Shown piece by piece: positions 16,480 to 25,735 of a DNA stretch of 38,557 bases (within the stretch, counting starts at the first letter, position 1; each line of letters begins with the position of its first letter). Under the pieces are notes generated by a model that saw only the letters and a program-made list of their open reading frames with translations, was not told the DNA's origin and made no database searches. The position numbers were made by a program, and so were the translations under genes. The DNA is from Acidobacteriota bacterium (GTDB lineage: Bacteria; Acidobacteriota; Thermoanaerobaculia; Gp7-AA8), in contig JAOBAU010000350.1 in NCBI GenBank assembly GCA_025463165.1, positions 1 to 38,557 of the forward strand, in the 5' to 3' direction.

Positions 16480-16602
16480 ATCCCTCTCCCTGCGGGAGAG
16501 GGTGGCGCGAAGCGCCGGGTGAGGGGCGCGAAGTCGGCGGAAGCGTGGTTGCGAGCCCCTCATCCGCCGCTTCGCGGCACCTTCTCCCGGAGGGAGAAGG
16601 AT
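16480..16602. repeat. REP-like palindromic element, copy 1
   Basis: A composite of two units. Unit A (16480-16527) has a perfect CCCTCTCCC-TGC-GGGAGAGGG hairpin followed by a GGCGC-GAA-GCGCC hairpin and a GGGTGAGGGGC tail. Unit B, inverted (16555-16602), has the GCCCCTCATCC head, GCCGC-TTC-GCGGC and CCTTCTCCC-GGA-GGGAGAAGG. The GAGGGGC ends face each other across a 27-base spacer. It occupies the whole gap between dnaB and the next gene. Related copies are at 24237-24360 and 29912-30019. Confidence 0.9.
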
Positions 16603-16607
16603 CTGAT

Positions 16608-18083
16608 TTACTCCCGTCCCACCGCCCGCCACATTCGGGCGGCGACGATCTCCGCGTCGTCTTTCTCCTTCAGATAGCAGCCGAGCGTCTTCGGGACGGG
16701 GCGCGTGCGGAGGCGGACTTCCACGTCGTAAACCGGTTTCGTGGCGGAGCCGATCGGTTTGACGACGATCGATTCGATGTCGCTTGCGGCCACGTTCGTT
16801 GTTGTTCCGCGGCCGAGCCAGCTGCGGCGGATGCTCAGTCCTGCTCGTTCCGCGGTCACGACGGAGCGGCCGAAGAAGGCGTCGATCATTCCGAGCAGAA
16901 TCAGGAGCGCGAAGAATGCGAAGAAGATCGGGAAGACGATCGGCGCGTCGAGTTTGAGCATGAGGGCGATTGCGCCGCACCAGATGATGAGGAACAGCAT
17001 CGATCCGGCGATGGAACCGAAATCGCGGCGCGGGCGGATGCGGAACTCGAATCCGCCGCTCGGCAGCGGCTCGATCGTCACCTGTGAATCGGGCGGCAGC
17101 TCGCGGCGAACGAACTCCTCGCGATGCGCGAGCCGGTATGTCGCCACCTTCGCTTCGAGCTCGGCATCGTGGCCGGTGCGGAACACCGGCAGCTCGAAGA
17201 TCGCGTAGTAATCGACGCCCGGCAATTCCGCCGACGCTTCGAGTCGCCACAACACTCGATTGTCCGTCTGCCGTTCGTCGGTCGATTCCGCGTCGGGCGG
17301 CAGCTCGAATGAGAACGGCACGCGCATTCCGTCGGGCGACTCCGCGGCGGTCGATGCGCTGACGACGCGCGTCTCCTGCCACAACACGTTCTCGCGCGTC
17401 GAGCGGCTCTTGCCGCTGCCGGTCGTGATCGCGCGGATCGATGTCAGCACGAAACGGAATCCCGCTTCCGGCCGCTGCTGTGAATGCAATCGCAGCTCGC
17501 CGTAAAACGTCGCGCCGGGCTGCAGCGGAATGCGATCGACGGTGCACGTCGACGCGCCGAACTTCGCGCGACGCGCCGTCGCATAGATGGCGGCGGCGAT
17601 CAGTCCGACGCCGACGATCGGGAAGATCAGCGTGATCAGCACCGCGCGGTTCTGCTTCGCGAGCTCGCGCGACATCACGAACCAGACCGGTAGCGAGACC
17701 GCGTTCCAGAAAATCGCGAAGGGCCAGAGAAACAGCGCTTGTCCGACGCGGTTCTCTTTGATGACGCCCGCGACCCAGTCGGGACGCCAGTGCCACGGCG
17801 TCTCCGGATTCGACGTGCGCAGCGCCAGCTGCGAGGCGGCGACGCGTGTGCCCCAAATCGCGACCGCGACGATCGTCAACGCCACGCCGCAGAAAAGACA
17901 TCCGGACCCGAGCAGCACGACGATCGACTGCACCGGTGCGCCGCGCTGCAACTCGCGCCACGCCTGCACGAGAAGCATCAGGCCGGCGCCGAAGAACGGC
18001 ACCATGAACGCGCCGATACAGCCAACCGCGATTCGCGAGCCTCGCATCGCGGCGACGCCGGGAGGTTGCGCCGGATCGTTCAT
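16608..18083 (-). CDS. Membrane protein of unknown function (DUF3592-like layout)
   Basis: A 491-residue protein. Membrane segments are predicted at about 15-37, 48-70, 113-135, 145-165 and a close pair at about 370-413. Between them is a 200-residue soluble region (about 165-365) of beta-rich composition, containing short stretches such as LQPGATFYGELRL and VPFSFELPPDAE. That arrangement resembles DUF3592-type proteins with an extracytoplasmic beta domain. No enzymatic motif was seen. The start is placed at 18083 because GGAGGCGAG directly precedes it; the open frame upstream to 18377 lacks support and runs into the divergent gene. The divergent NfeD gene starts 46 bases away. Confidence 0.75.
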   Translation of the reverse strand: MNDPAQPPGVAAMRGSRIAVGCIGAFMVPFFGAGLMLLVQAWRELQRGAPVQSIVVLLGSGCLFCGVALTIVAVAIWGTRVAASQLALRTSNPETPWHWRPDWVAGVIKENRVGQALFLWPFAIFWNAVSLPVWFVMSRELAKQNRAVLITLIFPIVGVGLIAAAIYATARRAKFGASTCTVDRIPLQPGATFYGELRLHSQQRPEAGFRFVLTSIRAITTGSGKSRSTRENVLWQETRVVSASTAAESPDGMRVPFSFELPPDAESTDERQTDNRVLWRLEASAELPGVDYYAIFELPVFRTGHDAELEAKVATYRLAHREEFVRRELPPDSQVTIEPLPSGGFEFRIRPRRDFGSIAGSMLFLIIWCGAIALMLKLDAPIVFPIFFAFFALLILLGMIDAFFGRSVVTAERAGLSIRRSWLGRGTTTNVAASDIESIVVKPIGSATKPVYDVEVRLRTRPVPKTLGCYLKEKDDAEIVAARMWRAVGRE

Positions 18084-18129
18084 CTCGCCTCCGTGCGCGC
18101 ATGGTACGCGAAAGGCGGAGAATAGCCGG

Positions 18130-19455
18130 ATGAAACGGACGCTGCTTCTCGCGCTGCTCGCTCTCGCAATCACCATCAATGCAGGAGCGACCGTCCTGCG
18201 CGTCGCGATCAACGACGTCATCCACCCAATCACCGAAGAGCGGATCGGACGGGCGATCGATGAAGCGGAAAAGACCAAAGCCGACGCCGTGATCATCGAG
18301 CTCCGCACGCCCGGCGGATTGATGGACTCGATGCGCGGCATCGTCGAGAAGATCCTCCACTCCTCGGTGCCGGTCATCGTTTACGTCACGCCGAGCGGCG
18401 GCTACGCGGCGTCGGCCGGCTTCTTCATTCTCGAAGCGGCCGACATCGCCGCGATGGCGCCCGGCACGAACACCGGCGCCGCGCATCCGGTCGTCCTCGG
18501 CGGCGGCGAGATCGACGAGGTGATGAAAGCGAAGATGGAGAACGATGCGGCGGCGTTCATGCGAACCATCGCCACAACGCGCGGCCGCAACGTCGCGGTC
18601 GCGGAAAGCGCCGTGCGCCAGTCGAAGTCGTTCACGGAACAGGAAGCGCTGACGCAGAAGTTGATCGACGTCGTCGCCGCCGACACGCCGTCACTCCTCA
18701 AATCGCTCGATGGCCGCACGCTGCGACGCTTCAACGGCACGAACGCGACGCTGCACGTCGCCGGAAAGCCGGTCATCACGTACGAGATGACGATCAAAGA
18801 ACGGGTGCTGACGACGGTGCTGAATCCGAACGTGGCCTTCGTACTGCTGGTCATCGGCGTCTTCGCGCTCGTCGCCGAGTTCAATCATCCCGGCGCCGTG
18901 CTGCCTGGCGTCACCGGCGTCGTCTGCATCGCGCTCGCGCTCTTCGCGATGAACGTGCTGCCGACGCGTTACGCGGCGCTCGGACTGCTGCTCCTCGCCT
19001 TCACGCTCTTCGCACTCGAAGCGAAGTTCACGTCGCATGGCGTGCTCGGCACCGGCGGCATCGTCTGCATGGCGATCGGCGGATTGCTGCTGTTCGACGC
19101 GCCGATTCCCGAGATGCGCGTGAAAGTCGCGACCGCGATCGCCGTCAGCGTTCCGCTCGGCGCCATCACCGTCTTTCTGATGATGCTCGCGCTGCGCGTG
19201 CGGCGACAGCGTGTCGTCACCGGACAGGAAGGAATGATCGGTGAGATCGGCGTCGCGCGCACCGAGCTCGGACCGGAAGGAAAAGTGTTCGTCCACGGTG
19301 AGCTCTGGAACGCCATCGCGAAGAGCGCGTTGCCGCAGGGCACGCGCGTGCGCGTCGCGGCGATCAACGGTCTTCATCTCCTCGTCGAGCCCGCCGATTC
19401 GATAGAATCGCTTCCGTCCAACACGGCTCAGCGCAGCACCGGAGGTGTCTCGTGA
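18130..19455 (+). CDS. nfeD: NfeD-type membrane serine protease (long form)
   Basis: 441 residues. A signal peptide (1-20) is followed by a ClpP-class serine protease domain. Within it, [13 protein letters not shown] carries the likely nucleophile Ser95, [13 protein letters not shown] follows, and the Lys near 135 in [12 protein letters not shown] is in place for a Ser-Lys dyad. Four to five membrane helices (about 228-365) lead to a C-terminal NfeD OB-fold domain beginning [13 protein letters not shown]. In archaeal 1510-N the protease cleaves the hydrophobic C-terminus of its stomatin partner. A slipin gene follows here with a 4-base overlap, exactly the expected pairing. The start at 18130 is chosen because the signal peptide begins there; the open frame upstream is a shadow of the divergent gene. 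Confidence 0.93.
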   Translation: MKRTLLLALLALAITINAGATVLRVAINDVIHPITEERIGRAIDEAEKTKADAVIIELRTPGGLMDSMRGIVEKILHSSVPVIVYVTPSGGYAASAGFFILEAADIAAMAPGTNTGAAHPVVLGGGEIDEVMKAKMENDAAAFMRTIATTRGRNVAVAESAVRQSKSFTEQEALTQKLIDVVAADTPSLLKSLDGRTLRRFNGTNATLHVAGKPVITYEMTIKERVLTTVLNPNVAFVLLVIGVFALVAEFNHPGAVLPGVTGVVCIALALFAMNVLPTRYAALGLLLLAFTLFALEAKFTSHGVLGTGGIVCMAIGGLLLFDAPIPEMRVKVATAIAVSVPLGAITVFLMMLALRVRRQRVVTGQEGMIGEIGVARTELGPEGKVFVHGELWNAIAKSALPQGTRVRVAAINGLHLLVEPADSIESLPSNTAQRSTGGVS

Positions 19456-20210
19456 CCCCAGGTATTCTCATTGTCGTCGTCTTCTTTGCGATCTATCTCT
19501 TCGCTTCGATCAAGATCCTTCCCGAGTACGAGCGCGGCGTCATCTTCCGTCTCGGCCGCCTGCTCGACGAAGCGAAAGGACCGGGCATCTTCCTCGTCTT
19601 CGCGCCGATCGATAAGATCGTGCGCGTCTCGCTGCGGCAGGAAGCGTTCGAAGTTCCGCCGCAGGACATCATCACGCGCGACAACGTCACGTTGAAGGTG
19701 AACGCGGTCGTGTTCCTGCGCGTCATCGAGCCGCGGCGCGCGGTCGTCGAAGTGTTCGACTATCGCTATCAGACATCGCAGTTCGCACAGACCACACTCC
19801 GTTCGGTGCTCGGCGAAGTGGAGCTCGACGAGCTCCTCGCACATCGCGACGCGCTCAACGCGCGCATCCAGAGCATCCTCGATCAGCACACCGAGCCGTG
19901 GGGCGTGAAGGTCATGAACGTCGAAGTGAAACAGGTCGACCTGCCGGAATCGATGCTGCGCGCGATGGCGAAGCAGGCCGAGGCGGAGCGCGAGAAGCGC
20001 GCGAAACTGATTCACGCCGAGGGCGAGTTCGCGGCTTCGCAGAGACTGGCGGATGCGGCGAAAGTGCTCGCCACTGAGCCGGCCGCTCTCCAGCTGCGCT
20101 ACCTGCAGACGCTCACGGAGATCGGCGTCGAGAAGAACACGACGATCGTCTTCCCGCTGCCGATCGACATGCTGTCGCTCCTGACGTCGTCGGCCATCAA
20201 TCAGAAATGA
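19452..20210 (+). CDS. Slipin / stomatin-like SPFH (band 7) protein
   Basis: 252 residues. One N-terminal membrane segment (about 4-22) is followed by the band 7 domain with [11 protein letters not shown] (about 31-41), [42 protein letters not shown] and the C-terminal [18 protein letters not shown]. This is the bacterial slipin (p-stomatin) class, oligomeric scaffolds of membrane microdomains. It starts at GTG within GTGA shared with the NfeD stop, with GGAGG seven bases upstream, so it is translationally coupled. NfeD is its likely processing protease. It also overlaps the next gene by 4 bases. Confidence 0.95.
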   Translation: MTPGILIVVVFFAIYLFASIKILPEYERGVIFRLGRLLDEAKGPGIFLVFAPIDKIVRVSLRQEAFEVPPQDIITRDNVTLKVNAVVFLRVIEPRRAVVEVFDYRYQTSQFAQTTLRSVLGEVELDELLAHRDALNARIQSILDQHTEPWGVKVMNVEVKQVDLPESMLRAMAKQAEAEREKRAKLIHAEGEFAASQRLADAAKVLATEPAALQLRYLQTLTEIGVEKNTTIVFPLPIDMLSLLTSSAINQK

Positions 20211-20779
20211 CGGACGTCGTGCTGCTCGAGGCGGCGCTGTTTCAGTTGCGCGCAGCGGCCGCCTCGATCACCGACGAGATGTTTGCGTCGCAGCTGAACC
20301 TCACCACAAGCGTCCTCGGCAACGCCATCGCGGCCGCTGCTGAATCGCTGAATGCATCGACGGTGAACGACGTCGAGTTCGCGCTGAGCGATCTCGCCGC
20401 GGTCGTCGATGAGTTGAATGCCGCGGATGCGGAGCTGATCGCGCCGGCGGTCGAACTGTTGCGACAGGACGTCGTGCGATTGAAGGAAGAGACGTCGCTC
20501 TCTGCTGATGTGATGTCGTCGATCGCCGCGTTGCAGACGAAGTTAAAAGCGCGACGCTCGGCGATCGAGCGAAACCTGTATCGCGCCGAGGGATCGCCGG
20601 AGCAGACGGCGCCGCATCCCGCTGAGGAGTTACGTGAGGATGCGATTCCGTTGCGCGAGGCGCTGGCGGCAGCGGGATTCGCGACGCCGGCGCTCGATGC
20701 GTTGATCGAAGAGCCGGCGTCGCTCGTGTTTCAGTCGATGCGCGATATCAGTGATGAGCTGGAAGTGATTACGGGCTAG
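20207..20779 (+). CDS. Unknown helical protein in the NfeD-slipin operon
   Basis: 190 residues, no family recognised. The composition is acidic and Ala/Leu/Glu-rich with heptad-like patterning throughout, suggesting a helical bundle or coiled coil. There is no signal peptide or membrane segment. Its ATG overlaps the slipin stop (ATGA, 20207-20210), making it the third gene of a tightly coupled unit, so it is probably a cytosolic partner of the slipin. Its TAG stop shares the palindrome CTAG (20776-20779) with the stop of the convergent kinase gene. Confidence 0.7.
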   Translation: MTDVVLLEAALFQLRAAAASITDEMFASQLNLTTSVLGNAIAAAAESLNASTVNDVEFALSDLAAVVDELNAADAELIAPAVELLRQDVVRLKEETSLSADVMSSIAALQTKLKARRSAIERNLYRAEGSPEQTAPHPAEELREDAIPLREALAAAGFATPALDALIEEPASLVFQSMRDISDELEVITG

Positions 20780-23661
20780 TTCGCCTTCGCCGCGAGCGCT
20801 ACGACATCCGTCGCTTCCACAAAGTGCGTCACGAGCAGCCGTCCGTCCGGCGAGATGTCGAAGTTTGCGATCGCGCCATCCTGGAACGACGTCAGCTTGC
20901 GCGGTTTTCCGCCCGCGATCGGCTGCACGAACACGTTCTCGGTCTCGCCTGACATCAGCGTGTAGACGATCGATTTGCCGTCCGGCATCCAGCGATAACG
21001 CCAGCCGCCGATCGGGAAGATCTTCGACGGCGCGCCGCCGGCGAGCGGCACGATCGCGAGCTTCGTCTTCGCGTAATCGTCCCATTCGTAGCTCATCGCG
21101 ACCTGCGTTCCATCGGGCGAGATCGCGGCGCCGCCGGCTTTGCCGGGCGTCAGCCGCTGCATCACGCCGCCGGCCGCCGACACCTTGAACACGCGCAGCG
21201 CCGTGTCCTCGTATGCGGTGAAGACGATCTCGCCGTTCGGCGCGACGTGCAGATCTTTCAGCACCGCGCCGCCGGCGACGAGCGTCGTCGACGCGCCCCC
21301 TTCGATGGCGACGCTGCGAATCAGATAACGATTTGTTTTCGCGTCGAGCGACGCGTAGATGATCCGCCTGTTGTCGGGCGAGAGCACGTACTCGTAGTCA
21401 TCGCCGCCGCTCGTGATCTGCTGCTTGTTCGTCCCGTCGAGATTGATGCGCCAGATCGAGCCCGACGACGCGGTGCGCGCGACGTAGAGCAGGCTCTTGC
21501 CATCGGGAAGAACGGTCGGCCGATATTCGGCGGTGATGTCGCGCGTCAGCGGAACGGCGACACCGCTCGCGGGATCCTGCAGCCAGATGTCGAATGTGCC
21601 CGATGCTGCGGACGAATAGACGATGCGGCCGTCCGCCGTCCACGCCGCGCCGCCCATGCCTGCCGACGACGCGAGACCGCGCGTCAGCTGCGTCGACTTG
21701 CCGTCCGCGCCGATGCTCCAGACATTCGATTCGCGTTTCACCTGCACCGCGCTGATGGCGGGACTCGTCGCGCCGACCGGCTCCGCGTAATCGTCGGAGT
21801 CATTCGTCAGCTGCGTCATCGTTCCAGACGGCCACGCCACGCGCAGAAGCTGCATGTTCCCGCTCGAGCGTTCGCTGGCTCCCGAGACGATCAGCGAGTT
21901 TCCGTCGGCGCTCCACGACACACCGCGCAGCACACCGCGCCAGCCGCCGAGCGAGATCGAGCTGACCTGATTCGACGGCAGCGCGATCGCGAAGAGCTCA
22001 GCACCGTGTATGACGACGATCGTCTTCCCATCGGGCGACCACGCCGGTGACAGCGCGCGATTCGGCAGCGCCCACTTGCCGACGCGGCGGAGATTCGAGC
22101 CGTCGCGTCCGATGATCATCACGACCGACGAGCTGAGGTTGAAGTCATCGCGCGCGAACGCGATCTGTCGTCCGTCGGGCGAGATGGCCGGCGTCGTGTC
22201 GGCGTCGTCGACGATCTTCACCGGTGTGCCGCCGAGGATCGGGAGCTCGTAGATGGCCGCAAAGACCGAGGCGTCGTAACGGGTGAAGATGATGTGGTTC
22301 GAGTCGGGCGTAAACGCCAGTCCGGCGTAATGCGAATTGGGAAGCGACGGCACGATCGTGATGCTGCTGCCGGTGGCGACCTGCTGCAGAAACATCGTCG
22401 CGCCGTTTCGATCGTGCGTCACGTACGCGATGTAGCGGCCGTCGCGCGAGATGGTTGCGTGCGTGACGCGGCCGCTGTTCGTCAACCGGCGCATCGCGAT
22501 CTCGGCGGCCGGTTCTTCCGCGACGGGAGCAACGATTGACGACGGTGGCGGCGCGGCGGTCGGCTTCGTGCGCAGACCGAAGATCAGCGCGACCGCGGCA
22601 ATGACGCAGGTGACGACCGCGAAGATCGTCGTCGGCAACTTGCGCGAATTGGTGAGCAGCGACGTCAACACGATCGCGTCGCCGGAGCCCGAATCGAGCT
22701 GGCGAACGACGTCGCGCAACTCGATGGCGATGTCGCGGATCGACTGATAGCGCTCTTCGCGATCCTTCACCAGGCAGCGGGAGACGATCCGCTGCAGGTC
22801 GGCCGTGGCGTTCGACACCGGCGGCGGCGCGGCGTGCAGAATCTGATGCAGCGTGTCGATGAACGACTCGCCATCGAACGGACGCGTGCCGCCGATGACC
22901 TCGTAGGCGATGCAGCCGAACGAGAAGATGTCGGAGCGCTGATCGATCGGCTTGCCGGCGATCTGCTCGGGCGACATGTAGCCGGCGGTGCCGATCAATT
23001 CACCCTGCTGCGTCAGCGCGCGCATCGTCGGCGAATCGGCGCCGATCGGATTCCAGCCGCGCGTCGGCTCGATCAGTTTCGCGAGGCCGAAGTCGACGAT
23101 CTTCGCGTAGCCCTCGGACGACACCATGATGTTGTCGGGCTTCAGATCGCGGTGGACGATGCCGGCCGCGTGCGCTTTGCCGAGCCCTTCGGCGATCTGC
23201 GTCAGCAGCTCGATGCGGCGGCGCAGCGGAACGGAGCCGCGCATGTATTCGCGCAGCGTCTCGCCTTCGATCAGCTCCATCGCGATGTAGTGAATGTCGC
23301 GGCGTTTCGGATCGCGCTCTTTCGCGAACGTCCGAACGGTGCGCGACGGACGGGCATGGCCGATCTCGTAGATGGCGACGATGTGCGGATGATTGAGCGC
23401 CGACGCCGAACGCGCTTCCTGCGCGAAGCGCTGCACGCGCTCGGTGTCGTTCGTCAGCTCGGCGGGGAGAACTTTCAGCGCGACGTCGCGGCCCAGACCT
23501 TCGTCGTGCGCGCGATAGACGTCGCCCATTCCGCCCGACGCCAGCAGCGAAAGGATGCGGTAGCGGCCGACGATGCTGTTGGCCGGCAGTGTCTCGCGCG
23601 CAATCTCGTCGGAAGGAGACCGCTGCGGAGAGACGACATTCCGGCCATCAAGAGAATTCAT
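20776..23661 (-). CDS. Ser/Thr protein kinase with C-terminal TolB/PD40 beta-propeller
   Basis: 961 residues. An intact Hanks-type kinase domain (about 33-300) shows a Gly-rich LLASGGMGDVY, the Lys in VALKVL (K63), HRDLKPDNIM (D172), the DFG in VDFGLAKL (D190) and GTAGYMSPEQI. One membrane helix (about 345-370) leads to an extracytoplasmic propeller of about 560 residues. The propeller contains many PD40/TolB repeats of the SPDGR/TPDSN/SADGN type. This receptor-kinase architecture, in which the propeller probably senses an extracellular ligand, is very common in Acidobacteriota. The start at 23661 is selected by GGGAGG at good spacing; an upstream in-frame start at 23739 is possible. It is divergent from arfB. 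Confidence 0.94.
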   Translation of the reverse strand: MNSLDGRNVVSPQRSPSDEIARETLPANSIVGRYRILSLLASGGMGDVYRAHDEGLGRDVALKVLPAELTNDTERVQRFAQEARSASALNHPHIVAIYEIGHARPSRTVRTFAKERDPKRRDIHYIAMELIEGETLREYMRGSVPLRRRIELLTQIAEGLGKAHAAGIVHRDLKPDNIMVSSEGYAKIVDFGLAKLIEPTRGWNPIGADSPTMRALTQQGELIGTAGYMSPEQIAGKPIDQRSDIFSFGCIAYEVIGGTRPFDGESFIDTLHQILHAAPPPVSNATADLQRIVSRCLVKDREERYQSIRDIAIELRDVVRQLDSGSGDAIVLTSLLTNSRKLPTTIFAVVTCVIAAVALIFGLRTKPTAAPPPSSIVAPVAEEPAAEIAMRRLTNSGRVTHATISRDGRYIAYVTHDRNGATMFLQQVATGSSITIVPSLPNSHYAGLAFTPDSNHIIFTRYDASVFAAIYELPILGGTPVKIVDDADTTPAISPDGRQIAFARDDFNLSSSVVMIIGRDGSNLRRVGKWALPNRALSPAWSPDGKTIVVIHGAELFAIALPSNQVSSISLGGWRGVLRGVSWSADGNSLIVSGASERSSGNMQLLRVAWPSGTMTQLTNDSDDYAEPVGATSPAISAVQVKRESNVWSIGADGKSTQLTRGLASSAGMGGAAWTADGRIVYSSAASGTFDIWLQDPASGVAVPLTRDITAEYRPTVLPDGKSLLYVARTASSGSIWRINLDGTNKQQITSGGDDYEYVLSPDNRRIIYASLDAKTNRYLIRSVAIEGGASTTLVAGGAVLKDLHVAPNGEIVFTAYEDTALRVFKVSAAGGVMQRLTPGKAGGAAISPDGTQVAMSYEWDDYAKTKLAIVPLAGGAPSKIFPIGGWRYRWMPDGKSIVYTLMSGETENVFVQPIAGGKPRKLTSFQDGAIANFDISPDGRLLVTHFVEATDVVALAAKAN

Positions 23662-23807
23662 CGGCGACCTCCCTGGGGATGATGCGAACGGCGATTGCTG
23701 TGAGCTGGTGTGATCGTTATACGCCCCGATGTCGAACAAGTTCGTCGCGCACCGGTGACGTTTTGAAGGCGAGCGGTTACAACAACGCGACGGGTATCAT
23801 CGGGCTC

Positions 23808-24224
23808 ATGCGCGATCTCGATCTCGGCGACGGCACGCTCGTTCCCGCCCAGCTGCTGCGCGGCGTGACGTCGCGCAGCGGCGGCCCCGGCGGCCAGAAC
23901 GTGAACAAACTGGAGACGCGCGTCACGATCGAAGTCGACGTCGAGGCGCTGCCGCTGCCGGACGAGAAGAAGCAGCTCGTGCGCGAGCGGCTTGCCGGAC
24001 GCATCAATCGCGATGGCGTGCTGCGCGTGACGTCGCAGGCGGAGCGGAGTCAGCTGGCGAATCGCGATCGCGCGCTGGCGCGAATGGAAGAGCTGCTGCG
24101 CGACGCGCTGGTGGTGCAGGCGAAGAGAAGGAAGACGAGACTCTCGAAATCGCAGAAGGCGAAGCGGCTCGATGAGAAGAAGAAGCGCGGCGAGAAGAAA
24201 AGGTTGCGAACGACGCTGGAGTAG
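23808..24224 (+). CDS. arfB: Alternative ribosome-rescue factor ArfB (YaeJ family)
   Basis: 138 residues, close to the 140 of E. coli ArfB. SRSGGPGGQNVNK (about 22-34) holds the peptidyl-hydrolase GGQ motif. The release-factor domain is followed by a strongly basic tail (about 105-138, rich in KRRKTR and KKK) that enters the empty mRNA channel of stalled ribosomes. It releases nascent chains from non-stop complexes. There is no stop-codon-recognition domain, which excludes RF1 and RF2. ATG at 23808 is used because the family starts here; the frame is open further upstream. REP-like copy 2 begins 12 bases after the stop. Confidence 0.94.
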   Translation: MRDLDLGDGTLVPAQLLRGVTSRSGGPGGQNVNKLETRVTIEVDVEALPLPDEKKQLVRERLAGRINRDGVLRVTSQAERSQLANRDRALARMEELLRDALVVQAKRRKTRLSKSQKAKRLDEKKKRGEKKRLRTTLE

Positions 24225-24236
24225 CACGCCGCACAC

Positions 24237-24360
24237 ATCCCTCTCCCTGCGGGAGAGGGTGGCCGAAGGCCGGGTGAGGGGCTTCGCTCCGAGCGGAGGT
24301 TGCGAATCGGCCGCACCCCTCATCCGCGCTTCGCGCACCTTCTCCCGAAGGGAGAAGGAT
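24237..24360. repeat. REP-like palindromic element, copy 2
   Basis: It has the same architecture and orientation as copy 1. Unit A (24237 to about 24282) has CCCTCTCCC-TGC-GGGAGAGGG then GGCC-GAA-GGCC. Inverted unit B (about 24315-24360) has GCGC-TTC-GCGC then CCTTCTCCC-GAA-GGGAGAAGG. Bases in the second stem of each unit differ from copy 1 but the stems stay paired. It fills the gap between arfB and the convergent methyltransferase gene. Confidence 0.9.
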
Positions 24361-24362
24361 GT

Positions 24363-25271
24363 CTATCCGCGCGTGATCTTCACCACCAGAAAAGGATTCA
24401 GCGCCGTCCGCGCCAGGACGCGCAATCCCGGCAGCGACATCGCCCGAAACAACAACGACATCGGCTCGGAGAACAACATGCCGTACCACCGCTGACGAAC
24501 CTGTCGAAAGCGCAGCCGCCGATGCGGGCCGAGCGCTTCCACGCGCAGCGTCGGATCGACCTCGCGCACCAGCCGGCGAATCTCACCGAACGTCGGCAGA
24601 AACCCTTCGCTCAGCGAATGAAAACGCAAACCGCGTCCTGTCCCGCGATGCCAGAAGTCGATCGGAAACGCGCCGTGCGGACAATCGACGTACACCGCGC
24701 CCTGGCGCGACGTCACCCGCACCAGCTCCGCGAGGAACTGCCGTCGCAGCGCATCGCGATTCGGCAGCGGCGCGACGCGATAGTCGGGATCGCGCGCTTC
24801 CTCGACGCCGATATGCTCGATCACGCCCGACGAGATCGCAACATCGAAGAACCCGTTCGGAAACGGCAGCCGCAACGCATCGGCGACGACCAGCCGTTCG
24901 GGCTGCGCGCGCTCGCGCCACTGCCACTTTCGCAACTGCGACAGATCGACGCCCCACGCTTCGAAGCCGCGCTCGGCAAGCAGATCGACCGACAAGCCGT
25001 TGCCCGCGCCGCAGTCGAGCACGCGCGCACCGCGCGGAAGCCGCGGCAGGTAGTAATCGATGATGCGCGACTGCGTGCCGATGAACTCCGCTTCCAGTCC
25101 CGCGAGATGATCGTCCGGCAACGGCTGGCAGGGCTCATATCGATCGTAGTAATTGCCTTCCGCGAAATCGGCGATGCCGCCTTCCATCGAGTAGACGCGG
25201 CGACACGTTTCGCACGTCAGCGGAGCGGCGAGCGGGCCGCGACAATACGGGCAGATGAACGGTATCGCCAT
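24363..25271 (-). CDS. SAM-dependent methyltransferase with N-terminal zinc ribbon
   Basis: 302 residues from the ATG at 25271. The N-terminus MAIPFICPYC with a second CETC pair (CX2C...CX2C) is a zinc ribbon like that of RlmA-type and Trm112-like proteins. The class I methyltransferase core follows: motif I VLDCGAGNGLSVDLL (about 84-98), motif II GVDLSQL, and post-I VVADALRLPFPNGFFDVAIS. The C-terminal part is longer than in simple UbiE-type enzymes. The substrate is unknown. A start nine codons upstream (25298) is an alternative; neither has a strong ribosome-binding site. The stop abuts REP copy 2. It is divergent from the LiaF-like operon. Confidence 0.85.
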   Translation of the reverse strand: MAIPFICPYCRGPLAAPLTCETCRRVYSMEGGIADFAEGNYYDRYEPCQPLPDDHLAGLEAEFIGTQSRIIDYYLPRLPRGARVLDCGAGNGLSVDLLAERGFEAWGVDLSQLRKWQWRERAQPERLVVADALRLPFPNGFFDVAISSGVIEHIGVEEARDPDYRVAPLPNRDALRRQFLAELVRVTSRQGAVYVDCPHGAFPIDFWHRGTGRGLRFHSLSEGFLPTFGEIRRLVREVDPTLRVEALGPHRRLRFRQVRQRWYGMLFSEPMSLLFRAMSLPGLRVLARTALNPFLVVKITRG

Positions 25272-25375
25272 GCGCGGCGAGATTAACCCGTCATTCACCG
25301 GTGCGCAGCCTCCGTTCGCCGATCAGTGCGAGACACGCGGCCGAAACGTCCGTACTTTGCCGGCGGAGGCTACAG

Positions 25376-25735
25376 ATGAACGGAAGCAAGCTCGTATTCG
25401 GACTGCTCCTCCTTTTGGTCGGCATCGCGGGATTCTTCGATGCCATCGACTGGTGGGAGATTGGAAATCTTTGGTCGTGGTGGCCGGTGGGACTCATCGC
25501 CATCGGTCTGTCGAATGAGATCAGCGCGCTGAGACATCGCAACAGCGACGGCGGCAGCGTGATGATCGCCATCGGTGTCTGGCTGCTGATCGGCACACAT
25601 CACTTTTTCGGACTGAACCCGCGCACCGCGTTCCCGGTCGGCGTGGCGATCTTCGGCCTCGGCATGCTGCTGCACGCCATCGTCGATCGCCCGAACAGAA
25701 AGAAGAACGAGGAGGAGATCCATGGAAACAGTTGA
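25376..25735 (+). CDS. Small LiaI/LiaF-type membrane protein
   Basis: 119 residues with four predicted membrane segments arranged as two hairpins (about 5-20, 32-48, 60-75 and 82-98). Each resembles the DUF5668/LiaF transmembrane unit, with the WWPVGLIAIGL pattern that recurs in its neighbour. It ends in a charged KKNEEE tail. ATG at 25376 follows GGAGG (25365-25369). It is the first gene of a four-gene signalling operon; the next gene starts inside it (14-base overlap). It likely modulates the envelope-stress sensing of the histidine kinase. The longer frame from 25301 is not supported. Confidence 0.75.
   Translation: MNGSKLVFGLLLLLVGIAGFFDAIDWWEIGNLWSWWPVGLIAIGLSNEISALRHRNSDGGSVMIAIGVWLLIGTHHFFGLNPRTAFPVGVAIFGLGMLLHAIVDRPNRKKNEEEIHGNS

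Noticed and set aside
16254-17087. Plus-strand frame of 277 codons spanning the dnaB end and the following gene
   Set aside because: It reads through REP copy 1 and is a shadow of genes on both sides, with no recognisable domain.
17587-18129. Upstream extension of the nfeD frame by 181 codons
   Set aside because: It is antisense to the membrane protein on the minus strand and has low-complexity, shadow-like composition. The signal peptide begins at 18130.
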